A stretch of 64,000 nucleotides of DNA, from the NCBI GenBank assembly GCA_020466095.1, contig CM035806.1, positions 90,886,511-90,950,510 on the forward strand, written 5' to 3'. Shown in pieces: positions 30,193-40,567 of this stretch. Position 1 is the first letter of the stretch. The number at the start of each line of letters is the position of its first letter. A model generated the notes under the pieces. It did not search any database. It had not been told where the DNA came from and saw only the letters and a program-made list of their open reading frames with translations. Source of the stretch: Chlorops oryzae. Its lineage: Eukaryota; Arthropoda; Insecta; Diptera; Chloropidae. The translations under genes and the position numbers were made by a program.

Positions 30193-32677
30193 ATGGGACG
30201 AAAACGCGACATTTTTGTAAGAGAGTTTTTTATATTTTGCGACACGAAAAATTCGTGGGAATGCAAAATATGCAAGGCACAATTTCAAGGAAATTATTTA
30301 TCCAATTTAAAAAGGCACTTGCAAGAAAAACACAATGAATTTTACCAAAGAGAATTGGAGCAACAACAAATGGATGAAGTTGTACCAAAAAAAAAAAAAG
30401 AAAGTTTTTTGTGAACTTTTCTGAACGTGATGTAAAAGAGGCTTGCGTGGAACTAGTCACTGTAGAGAAAATGCCTTTTTTAATACTGGACTCCAAGTCG
30501 TTTAAGACTCTTACCGAGCAGATTTTTGCTGGCCTGAATATGAATCCAGTAAAATCAAATAACGTCATGTCGTTGATAACTGAAAAGTATGATGTAATAA
30601 AAACAAGCATTCAAAATATACTGAAAGGAAAATAGTTTGTTTAAAAATGGACACCGCCACTAGACAAAATCGATCAGTTTTAGGCGTAAATGTTCAATAC
30701 TACAATGACAAGCAAATATGTGTACAAACGCTGGCATTGATTGAGCTAACCAAAAAACACACCGCGATAAATTTTAGTACTGAAGTGCATGCTATTTTGG
30801 ATGACTTTGGTATTGCGAAAAACCAAATATATTGCATAACGACAGACAATGGCAGGAATATAGTTAAAGCTGTAGAGGTGCTCAGCGATAGTTCGGAAGA
30901 GATTTGTGAACATGCAATGGGCAATGAAGAGTTGCTCAGAGATGTTAAAATTCATGCCGTTGAATCAATTAAATGCGCTGCGCACACTTTGCAGCTGGCC
31001 GTCAAGGATTTCTTGCGGCAGATCGATTCTTTGAGTATCATTAAAAAAGCACGGGAAATTGTTAAAACATTAAGGACTCTCTCTTACAGGTAAGCACTAA
31101 GATAGTTCAAATATCATATACACTAGCAATCATATAAATAGGTACATATTTTTTTTTTTCTTAATTAATGTCTATTTTCTTAAAAATTAGACGCTGGAAA
31201 CTCTAGTTTCTTTAAGTTATTTTATGCACCAGACTCTCTCCTTTGAAAAGATGAAGAAGAGGAATGCCAAAACTTGACAGTTATTTTCCTTTTCTAATAT
31301 TTCCCGAAATGTACTCAAAAACAAGCTTTTGAAAGTGACTCAATAGAATAGGTACAAAGGATTAAAAATAAAAATAACAACTCAATTGCTTTATTAGAAC
31401 AAAAATGTCATCCAGACAATAAAAATTAATGCAAATCTGAATACTTTTAATAATGAGTACTTCCTCCATGGTTCTAAATAACCTCATAAATCCTCTGAGG
31501 AATTTTCAAGAAAATAGACAGTAATTAATACAGAAAATGTGTACCTACTCATATGATTGCTAGTGTACTTACAAGTTTATAATTTTTATACCCAACACAC
31601 TATGTGGCCAAGGAACATCGCATTTGTTCGCCTGAATGTTGTTTTAATATATATTAATATTTACCTGCGTTTTTAAGGTATGAAATTTCCACTCAAGGGC
31701 TTCCGCAGCAGGAAATAGATACTGCAACGCGATGGAGTTCTACATACGGCATGCTTGATAAGCTTTTTAAATGTCGCGACTTTTGTGGGGAACATTTAAA
31801 CGAGGCATCCAATTTGACGCCATTAGAATGGGACACTATTCAGCATTTGACTGCAACTCTGATGCCAGTTTTCGTGGCAACAAACCGGCTTCAAAGTGAA
31901 CAGCTCTATTTAATCGATTTCTTTAAATTATGGTTGGAGTTAACAATAAATATCAAATCTTTAACGGCTTTGGAAAGCAGCATTTTATTTCAATGCCTTA
32001 AAAAACGAGAATCAGCTTTGATGGAAAATAAGGAGGTGATTTCTGCAGTGTATTTGGATCCAAGACTACGAAGGGTCATAAACCAAAACCCGATAAACCT
32101 GATTTATGCCAGACGCCATTTAAAGCAATTGATGAACCAAATTCTGACAGTTAGACAAAAACCACTTCCGGTTTGCCACATAATTTTTTTTACGGACATA
32201 TGCATTTTTCTAATCTTATGGTTTTTGATAGAGTGATGTACAAACTCCGAAATTTACTTCGGTTTTTCCAGTCGCTTCATGTTTTAAGTTAACGGATGTA
32301 TCTGCTCCGAATGAATCGATTACAAGTTCATCATTAAAAGAATATTTAAAGTCAATTGAAAAAGGATCAAGTGATGAAGAACCGTATGATGATGAACAGG
32401 AGGAAATTAAAAAGGCCAAATGCGAAATCGACAACTACAATCCAAAACCTATAGATGTTGACATCGATATCATGCAGTATTGGGAAGAAAAAAATTTATT
32501 TATCCCTATTTATATCAATTGGCAAAAGTCGTGCATGCTGTGCCTGCTACCCAGGTTTCTCTAGAGAGAGCATTCTCTGCTTTAAAACTTGTTTTAACAG
32601 ATCTGCGTTCAAATTTATCAGCATTCCCAGTCCAAAAACTCCTTTTTGTAAAATTAAATAAAAAACAATTCGATTAA
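30193..32677 (+). pseudogene. hAT-1 transposase with at least one intron, decayed
   Basis: The start MGRKRDIF is at 30193. A BED-type zinc finger follows (CKICKAQF, then HLQEKH). A frameshift occurs in the A-run near 30388-30400, and a TAG at 30633-30635. The RNase H-like core in the next frames has KMDTATRQNRSVLGV, CITTDNGRNIVKAV and KCAAHTLQLAV. An intron 31090-31677 is well supported: the donor GTAAGC and acceptor TTTTAAG join SY-R-YEIS in frame. Exon 2 continues through TRWSSTYGMLDKL, MPVFVATNRLQSE and VYLDPRLR. A second short intron probably ends near 32233. The C-terminal dimerisation domain (VPATQVSLERAFSALK) ends at 32677, with one more frameshift near 32485 in an A-run. Confidence 0.9.
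31090..31677 (+). other. Intron of the hAT-1 transposase gene
   Basis: A 588-bp intron with GTAAGC donor and AG acceptor. Joining 31089 to 31678 restores an Arg codon (AG+G) and an uninterrupted hAT frame across the junction. No gene was seen inside it. Confidence 0.8.
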
Positions 32678-33177
32678 ACTTTTTATACAAGTTTTTTTCC
32701 ACTAAGGTCGAGAAAATTTTGCATAGAAATTTTTATACTTTTACATTGAGCTTTAGGCATGACTTTTCTAAAAGTTTTCACACAAAGTTCATTGACAAAA
32801 AATATTTGCATAATACTTTTATTTTGCGAGTAAATAAAAAAACTTGAAAAATAACTTTTATTCTCTGAGTAAAAAATAAAACTCTAAGAATAATTTTTAT
32901 CTTCTTAGCAAAAAATAAAACTCTAAAATTAATTTTTATTTTCTGAGTTAAAACTAAAACTCTTAGAATAAGTTTTATCTTCTGAGTTCAACATAAAAGT
33001 CGAAAATTAATTGTTATTTCCTGATCAAAAAATAAAACTTGACAAATAATTTTTATTTTATGATCAAAAAATAAAGCTGTTAGAATAACACTCACATACT
33101 AATTTTTAAAATATAATTTATTTCATATTGATTTTTAAAATTCAAAGTTCAAAAATAATTATTATTTAGGGTCCCTG

Positions 33178-33345
33178 GTTGCTCAATGACTTAAGCAAGA
33201 TTCTGCAAAATGAAAATAATTTTGGCGCCCCTATTTGAATTAGGAGCCCACCCCCAAATCCGACATAGCTATTCCCCGTATTACGACATAGTAAAAGACT
33301 ATGAAAAAATTTTGTTTTATGGTCGCATATGTATTTTTTATTTTT
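33178..33345 (+). repeat. 165-bp tandem repeat, rest of unit 2 and unit 3
   Basis: It starts with the second copy of the hAT target site, continues with ATGACTTAAGCAAGATTCTGC (the same phase as in unit 1), and has a further unit start GCGCCCCTATTT at 33225. Confidence 0.88.
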
Positions 33346-34229
33346 ATATTTTAATTTATATTTTCTTAACTTTCTACTTTGTGCTTAAAAAAAATTAAAA
33401 CTGCTGGACAAACTAAACGTTTCCTCATCTTTTCCGATTTTTCAAGCAAATCGTTATAGACCACCACTTTTCTACGATTTCGAAATGACGCGCCTACATA
33501 ATGGCCGCAAGATGTTGGTGGTCTTCTCTAGACATCCGGTCCTGAATAGTCAACGAAACCAGCCATTTTGTATAAGGTTCCAGTAGTAAGGTTTCTTACG
33601 AAGCGTGGAAATTTTTCCAATAGTATTGACGATGTTTCGAATCTCTCAAATGCGATGATTTTCCTTGTTTTAAACAAAAAATAAATTTTGGCCGTTGTTA
33701 AATAAAAATGTCCGATAACACTTAACAAAAAACAAAATGTCGGGTTTTAGACTTAATTGTGGTCGCTGATTGCAAAAATGGCATCCGTTTACCTTTCCAA
33801 ATAACAGTTTTTGAGATATACGTAAGAACTATGTTTTGTGGTTACTTTATGAGCTTTTGCCATAGAACTCAAAAACTGCCCGCCTTAATAACAAAGATTT
33901 ATTAGTCTAAGGCAGAAAACTCTGCCCTTTACAACGGTATATCATTTGTTGCAATCAGTGTCTTAGTTTTTGAGTTATAGACATTTGAACTTGCAAAAGC
34001 TTGATTTTTAAGGTTTTTTTTTACTTTGCTAAAGTTCATGTTGCTTAAATATAATTTGATCGTATATGGATTTTTATGAGATTTTGGATCCATGTAGGGA
34101 AATGATCTTGCTCTTACCAAGTTTTGAAATTTTCAAAGTTTCCATACAAGTACCCTTGCGACCTGGACATGGTCTAGCTTTCTTTGGTATAGGTAATACC
34201 ATCAATAGCAGTAACTTGAAAATTTTCCG
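33346..34229. other. Spacer within the Polinton-like region, no gene recognised
   Basis: Moderately AT-rich, with only short frames (for example 33528-33728 minus) that match nothing I know. It lies between the tandem repeats and the truncated polymerase, where the C-terminal polymerase domains and the integrase core of a Polinton would be expected. It may be decayed remnants of these. Confidence 0.4.
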
Positions 34230-36414
34230 CTAAGTCGGATTGTGTCGGAAATGGAAATCGTGTATGGAAATACACCTTTTACGTGTAAATAAAATTTTTT
34301 CATCCTCATCGTGAAATTCTGTACTCAACATATTAAAACGGTCTTTCTCCAGATTTCGAGCTAAGGTGTCTAGGCTGGCTGGTAGAAATCTAAATGAGTC
34401 CAGAAACCGTATTTCCGCATGTGGTTTATCTTTATATGTAAAGTGTTTTGCCAATGAAATATACTTTTCCTTATTGAGTGCGACTACACTAATAGAACCA
34501 GGTAAAAAAATTAGTTTTTTAACAAATAAATGGCATTCATATGCCGAAAAGTGATGGAAAAAAATGGGTATAAAACGACTAATTTGAAATTCTAGATTGC
34601 ATTTAGAGTGTGCTGCTCCTCGAAATTCTCCTGTTAAATGGCAATGATCTCTAACTTTTGTATCATTAACGTCTAGTGGTAGCTCGTAAATGTGACAATT
34701 TGTTGCATTATCAAAAGAAATCTGTTGGCTTCTGGAAAGCGGATTCATTTCTTTGAATAGAAAAACATTGTTTTCCAACAATGGTACCCAATCCTCATAA
34801 ATTCTTTTGACGAATACCTCGGCTGAATTTTCATCATATTTATTCACTTGGAGATACATATGAAATATATCTTCACTGGAATCGAAACTACATTTAATAA
34901 AATAACTAAAGGCAATGGGTTTGTGTGTCTGAACTTTTGTTACATTTTCTGATTCTTGTTCATTTGTTGGAAGTAGCATGCATTCAAAGTCTGCATATAC
35001 TACAAAAGGAACATTTAATTATTTTTTATAATTCTTAAACTTAGGAATATCATTTTCACCTTTTACTGGTAACTCTGTTACCGTTCGGTTGCAGTACTTT
35101 AAATGTTTCTCCAGGGTTTCACTCCTCTGAAAGAACTGCAAACAAAAGTTACAAATATGAATTGTGTGACGGTGTTTACCACTTTGTGTACTCAATAATC
35201 TGAAAAAAGAAGAGGACAAATTTTTGTTTGTAAGTAAAAATTATGAAAATTGTTTCTACATCAATATCTATTATATTAATTTTCTTCTTTTTCAAAAGAA
35301 GCAGGTTTAAATGTATTGTCTTCAAAGTGTTTGTCTTATAGTATGGTCCAATAATGTGGCCTTTTTCCTCTTGAAACCCAAAAACATTACCAATGATCAG
35401 AGGATTATGGTCTCCAAAAATTGCTACATCCTTCACAAAAAGAGGAAAACTTAGCCCATCAAAGTTTAAAATGATGTTATCCTTGTTGAGAGCAATGAAG
35501 TTTTCCTCTATGTTGACTTTATATGCGGAGCATCTTGTTGAGTTGACAGTAAAATTGTAAAAAGCTGATATAATTGACCATTTGAAGCAGTATGGGTCAA
35601 TGTTTTGCACATATATTACAGCTTTGAGGCTAGAACTAAAGGAGTTTGTACATATGATGAGCTTCGGATCGGTCTATATTGATTGACGTTAATTTCAAGC
35701 CACAATATTTTTGAGAGTGCCCAGCCGCTATCCTTCTCCTGAAACTCTTCCATCCGTTAACATATTTTAACTATGTCTTTAGAGTATATCTCTTGAATAT
35801 TGGCTACACTCTGAGCTATTGCCATTGTTGTTTGAAACGACTTTTGACTAATATCAGTTGTTTCTTCTCCGTCAATGATTTTAAATTTGATATACTCGCA
35901 AAAGAGCTCCATATTAAATTTCAATAGCTTGTGTTTAACAAGAGTTTGCTGTAAAAGCCTCTTGACGTGCGGTTCAACATTTTTGACAAAAATTCAACGG
36001 TATCAAATCGCCAACGTTTCTGTTTTCAATTTGAAAACATTCTATACGATTCCTACACAATGTTCTCACCTTCTTAACATTCTCGTTTAGGAGCGTTGAC
36101 GTTTTCGCTTTATGGCTTGATTTCCGCAAATGTTTAGACCAGTTGCATATTTTTATCCACTCGTGGCAATCTACACATTTTCTTAGCTTCAAAAATATTT
36201 TTGGTTTGTTCGTTGTGATTGTTGATGTTGTTGTTGTTGGTATTGAACCATGTTTTGCAGCTTTATGATGAATCAAACTAGTTTTTAACAAAAACTCCTT
36301 ATCACACACGTAAAACTTCACTTTTACTCCTTCATAATTCAACAAAATATATCGCGTTAAGTTGCGTTTATACTTAAAAATTTTACTAGAAATATTACAC
36401 GTAAATGCACTCAT
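34230..36414 (-). pseudogene. Protein-primed DNA polymerase B of a Polinton-like element, broken and truncated
   Basis: Read right to left. 36414-35974 is an N-terminal region with a C2H2-like finger (CDKEFLLKTSLIHHKAAKH) and a CVDCHEW-x-SKH segment. 35610-35176 contains NIDPYCFKWSI, a standard entry motif of this polymerase family. 35219-35019 holds a second finger (CNFCLQFF-x-LEKHLKYC). 34979-34230 contains CHLTGEFRGAAHSKCNL, FIPIFFHHFSAYECHLF and IRFLDSFRFLPASLDTLARN, which are exonuclease-domain motifs of DNA_pol_B_2. Several stops and frameshifts separate the pieces. The polymerase palm domain (with its catalytic aspartates) is missing. Protein-primed PolB copies linear DNA with terminal proteins and marks Polintons and related viruses. 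Confidence 0.85.
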
Positions 36415-36889
36415 TTAAAAAACATTTTAGTAGCTTCAGAAGAGCTCTGTTCTGCTCAGTGAAAAAAAATTTTCTGATTTGATCCTCCGAGTGGGCTCCG
36501 TTTTATACTTAACTATGACTCACACATATCCGTTTAACCTGATAAGAAAATTTGGTTATCTAATTATTTGACCACAACTTCCAACCACAGTCGTTAAAAA
36601 AAGGGAACCCATCCGGTCGAGCGTGGGAAACTATTATAAAAGATCTCTCACAATGATAGCGATGTTGTATTGTCTTAAATTTTCTAAACATCACTTTATC
36701 ATATTCTCCTGCATCGTATTTGAAATGCATCAAAAGATCTCTATTGCAGAATAAGGGATCCTATTCTTCTTTTAACACCTGTTCTCTTAACACCTGTTTT
36801 CCCATCGGTCTTGATAAACTAGTTTTTTAACTTCTCCACACACATACACACACACACACATTTTAATTTTTTGTCACACATTTTTTCCT
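36415..36889. other. Upstream of the polymerase; CA microsatellite, no gene
   Basis: No reading frame was recognised. A (CA)n run lies at about 36837-36861, directly before the minisatellite. The ACACCTGTT motif occurs twice near 36774-36798. Confidence 0.5.
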
Positions 36890-37330
36890 GCCCAACATTT
36901 TCTCCTCATTTTCTTTGCACCACATTTTCTTGCTCCACTTGTTTTGAACCAGATCTTCTTGCACCACTTTTTCTTGCGCCACTTTTTTTGCTCCACTTTT
37001 TCTTGCACCACTTTTTTGCTCCACTTTTTCTCTTGCTCCACTTTATCTCTTGCTCCACTTTTTTTGAACCACATCTTCTTGCACCACTTTTTCTTGCGCC
37101 ACTTTTTTTGCTACACTTTTTCTTGCACCACTTTTTTGCTCCACTTTTTCTCTTGCTCCACTTTATCTCTTGCTCCACTTTTTTTGAACCACATCTTCTT
37201 GCTCCATTTTTTCTTGCACCACTTTTTTTGCTCCACTTTTTTTTGCCCCACCATTTTGCGCCACTTTTTCTTGCGCCACCATTTTGATCCACTTTTTGCT
37301 CAATTTTGCTCCACTTTTTGCTCCGTTTTC
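36890..37330 (+). repeat. CTTGCTCCACTTTTT minisatellite with 120-bp higher-order period
   Basis: Basic units of 14-18 bp (CTTGCACCACTTTTT, TTGCTCCACTTTTTC and variants) are grouped into a 120-bp unit. The variant marker GAACCACATCTTC (GAACCAGATCTTC in the first) recurs at 36946, 37066 and 37186, exactly 120 apart. Because units lack stop codons, frames of ~130 codons stay open on both strands; these are not genes. Confidence 0.95.
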
Positions 37331-37568
37331 CCTTGAGCTAGAATCGGCTAATCACACATACTTGACTAACGCTTGTCAAAAGAAGATCTTTGATCTTTTA
37401 GCGTTTAGCCTAATGCAAATATCAAAAACTTAGGAGGCATTGCCAAGACGACCTGCATACTCAAAATTAAAAAAAAAAAAATTATTTCTATAAGTTGATT
37501 AGCAAGGATCTATGAAAGATATATCTACAAGAAAAAAATTAACTGAATCTTTCAACAACGAAAAATTA
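37331..37568. other. Short unannotated stretch between minisatellite and LINE fragments
   Basis: No gene or repeat pair was recognised. It includes an A-run at 37469-37481. Confidence 0.4.
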
Positions 37569-37645
37569 TGCTTTTATTGCGGGTCTACAAACAGATGCCA
37601 TGTACACAGATTTCAGTGAAGCTTTTGATTTTGTAAGCCACGTTT
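37569..37645 (+). pseudogene. Tiny LINE reverse transcriptase fragment
   Basis: One plus-strand frame reads GLQTDAMYTDFSEAFDFVSH, the palm A motif of APE-type LINE RT (compare VDVIYTDFSKAFDKV in the minus-strand copy at 42280). Only this short piece is recognisable. Confidence 0.55.
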
Positions 37646-37764
37646 TTTTGCTCTTTAAACAAGACTTACATTGGTCTACCAAACTAGCTTTTAAAGGTTG
37701 GCATCATACTTAAAAAATATAAAACAACACGTAATTTTAAATCGATCTTTGTCAAGCAGTATTA

Positions 37765-38862
37765 TTTTTTATATTTATTTTTAAATATTAATTTATTTCT
37801 TTGAAGAATTGTTCTTACAGACAAATTTCACTTAAATCACAATTATTAAATTTAAACTCAGATAAATTCAATTCAAAGTTACATTACAATACATTTAACC
37901 TTAAATGAAAAGCAGTTATTTAAAAAATACTTAAGCAGATCTCTACGTACATCAAAATCAATACATGCTGAATTAGAGATAGAATTAAAAATTCTTAGTG
38001 TTCTGTAAGCAGTAGCGTTTATGGCATTTTTAGTAAAGCGTATCTCTAGCTAAAAGAAGCTGTTAGAGCGAAGATTTCTAACTGGGACATTGAAACTTAT
38101 AGCAGCTTACGTCATGGGACAATAAATTCTCCTATTGATAACATCAGCAATGATAGATAAAGCATGAATCCATCTCCGTCTTTCAAGAGATTTTAAACCA
38201 GTTAGCAAAGTTTAGAAAGCCCAATGCAAACTTTTGAATGCCATCGAAACGTAAATTTAAAGTAGAGTAACATGGGTAACCCGTGACGGGTTCCATGTAA
38301 AGGATGCATATTCTATTCGTGATCTAACTAAGGCCATATACAAGGACTAATCCGTATTGGGATCAGGAAAGTCAGAGCTATAACGCCGAATAAAGGCGAG
38401 CATAGGATAAGCTTTCGGAACTATGTAATTAATATGGTGCACGAAAGAGAATTTAGCATCAAAGAGTACATTAAGGTCCTTTACCATTTCTTTTCTATTC
38501 AGTAGTGAGTTACATAAGGTATACAGAAAAAAAATAATGTTCTTAGATTTAAAAAAAGTAATAACTGAAAATTTTAAAAGAATAAAAAATAAATGGTTTT
38601 TAGCGCACCGTTCCCTCAAATATCATATCAATTTTAAAGTTCAAAGCATCGAAATTATTGTTAATAATTCGAAAAAATTTTAAGATCATCACCAAAAAGT
38701 AAAGCATTTGAAAACTTAAATACATTTGAGATATTATTAATGAATAAAATGAATGAAATTGGTCCCAATACACTCCCATGAGGCACTCCGGAAGTTTCTC
38801 GAAGAGGACAAGACAGCTCGTAATCAATTTTATTCGAGTGAAATCCCAACAATTCATTTTTT
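37765..38862 (-). pseudogene. LINE copy A: 3' part of reverse transcriptase and 3' UTR
   Basis: Minus strand. Palm B (SGVPHGSVLGPISFILFI) and palm C (NALLFGDDLKIF) lie at 38820-38665. The later RT region reads DLNVLFDAKFSFVHHINYI (38490-38430), typical of Jockey/CR1-like insect LINEs. The 3' UTR ends in an AATAAA-containing A/T-rich tail near 37765-37800. The catalytic box has GDD where related LINEs have ADD. The copy is cut on its 5' side at 38862 by hAT-2 sequence. It matches LINE copy B and lacks the 734-bp MITE found there. Confidence 0.8.
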
Positions 38863-40567
38863 TTAACAAAAAATGCCGAAAAGCCTTGACCATAACTCCT
38901 CCTCACATACCCACAGAAGAACAAGTCAACGAATTGGGAATCAAAAGAGCATCGTACGCAGTAGGTCTGGCGTTAGCAAAGAACTGCAGACCCTGTCAGA
39001 CGGAATTTTCATCAAAGACACTATGAAAGCTGTTTTGGAATGCTTTGCTGATAAGGTAAAAGAATATATTGACCTTGTCGAATCAATACCGTTATCCCGA
39101 TGGACTATAACCCGCAGAATTGAGGAAATCAGCGAATACATTTTGAATGAATTTAAGTCCAGGGTCTTAAGGTCGACATATTTTTCGTTAGCAATTGATG
39201 AAACGACTGATATGAATGATACAGCGCAATTGGCAGTATGCGTGAAAACAATTGATGAAGAATTTTCGGTTTGCGAAGATGTGTTCGGCCTTATACCGCT
39301 TCGTGGACACGTAACAGGTCTTACTCTTTACGCAGCCATTGAAAATGAAATCTTTCCTTGGAGTGGTACCGAAAAATTAAGTTCTATTTGCACCGACGGT
39401 GCCAAAGAAATGGCAGGCGAAGGTAAAGGCTTTGTTGGTCAACTTCGTAAAAACGGAATAAATGTGCCAACTTTGCACTGCATTATACACCAGCAGGTCT
39501 TATTTGCAAAATCCTTGAAAATGTTGGACGTTATCAAAATCGGTACAAAAATTATTAACTGTTTGCGAGGTGGCTTCAACGCTCTCACCGATCGTAAACT
39601 AATTGCGTTCTTGGAAGAAGTCAAAGCAGAACATGGCGATGTTTTGCTCCATACAGAGGCTAGATGGCTTAGTCGGGGAAAATGTATGCGACGCCTTTAT
39701 GATTTGCGGTATGAGATAATTCAATTTTTAAAACTTGAAGGTAGCTGCAAAAACTCTGAAGAGCTTTTAAGTTATTAAGAAAACTACGAGTTTATAGCAG
39801 ACTTGGCTTTTTTGTCCGATATAACAGAAATACTAAATTTTTTTAATCTCAGCTTGCAAGGAAATGAAAAAACTATTTGTAATTTGGTACGAACCGTCCA
39901 TGAAGCGAAGCGAAGACTATGTTTAATATGTACACAATTTCAGTCAAATAATTTTGAAGATTTTCCAAGAACAGCGGAAACCTACAAGACAAGGAATTCC
40001 CTCACCAAGAATGAAAGTCACAAAAAAAATTCTACAGGATTTAGAAGAGTCTTTCCGAATTCATTTTCAAGACTTCAAGAAAGTTGAACATTTAATTGAA
40101 TTGTTTGAAAACCCCATGACTTGTTCGTTGAATGGTCACTCCGAAGGTATTCAGAATGAGCTCATTAAAATGCGCTGCAATATAAGACTTCCTTTTGAAA
40201 ACGGAATAAATTTTTGGAAAAGTCCAAGCGTTCAAAAATATACCGAAATGACCAAAGAGATCTATAAGCTTATGTCCATGTTCGGCTCGACTTATAGTTG
40301 CGAAACTTCCTTTTCGATGTTATATATAATTCAGTCAAAACAACGTAACCGCTTATCAAATAATAGTCTTTAACACCTACTCAGAATTAAATGTTACAAA
40401 CGTGAAATAAATTTGAACGACGTCATGAATTGAAATTGAAACGCTTTTTATTTAAAAATTTTCACTAACGTTTTGTTTTTATTTCATTTTGTTCTAAATT
40501 TTTGACAAGAAAATTATTTCAGTGTAGCGTTTAAATAATATATATGTGGTAGTTTTGCACATCACTG
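38863..40567 (+). mobile_element. hAT element, second family (hAT-2), left end missing
   Basis: The right end is GTAGTTTTGCACATCACTG (ending 40567). In the usual outward-in orientation this reads CAGTGATGTGCAAAACTACC, a good hAT terminal repeat of the Charlie/Tip100 kind. The left terminal repeat and the N-terminal BED region are absent; hAT-2 coding sequence starts directly at the LINE A junction near 38863. No target duplication can therefore be checked. Confidence 0.75.
38873..40373 (+). pseudogene. hAT-2 transposase (ZBED/SCAND3/GTF2IRD2-like), broken
   Basis: Frame pieces in order. NELGIKRASYAVGLALAKN (38930-38990) is in one frame, then a frameshift near 39000. LSDGIFIKDTMK then follows to 39778 in the main frame, with YFSLAIDETTDMND (first Asp), SSICTDGAKEMAG (second Asp), LHCIIHQQVLFAK (Cys-His) and LLHTEARWLSRGKCM. 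A stop at 39776-39778 interrupts it; ENYEFIADLAFLSDI continues in the same frame. A further shift near 39970 leads to LQDLEESFRIHFQDF, and the dimerisation region FGSTYSCETSFSML ends about 40373. The motifs match the hAT lineage that also gave rise to vertebrate GTF2IRD2/ZBED-type proteins. Confidence 0.85.

Larger units (their letters stand above)
29603..33177 (+). mobile_element. hAT transposon, near full length (hAT-1)
   Basis: A 3575-bp element with an 8-bp target duplication GTTGCTCA (29595-29602 and 33178-33185). The terminal inverted repeat is (A/C)AGGGACC(A/C)TAA. Both ends carry several hundred bases of imperfect inverted subterminal repeats built from units such as TTTTTACTCAGAAGATAAAA. 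The inside encodes a BED-zinc-finger hAT transposase with introns. The gene has several frameshifts and stops. Confidence 0.95.

Noticed and set aside
36871..37336. Open frames of about 130 codons on both strands
   Set aside because: They arise from a stop-free minisatellite. The encoded Cys/His/Phe or Lys/Trp repeats are translation of the 120-bp repeat, not a gene.
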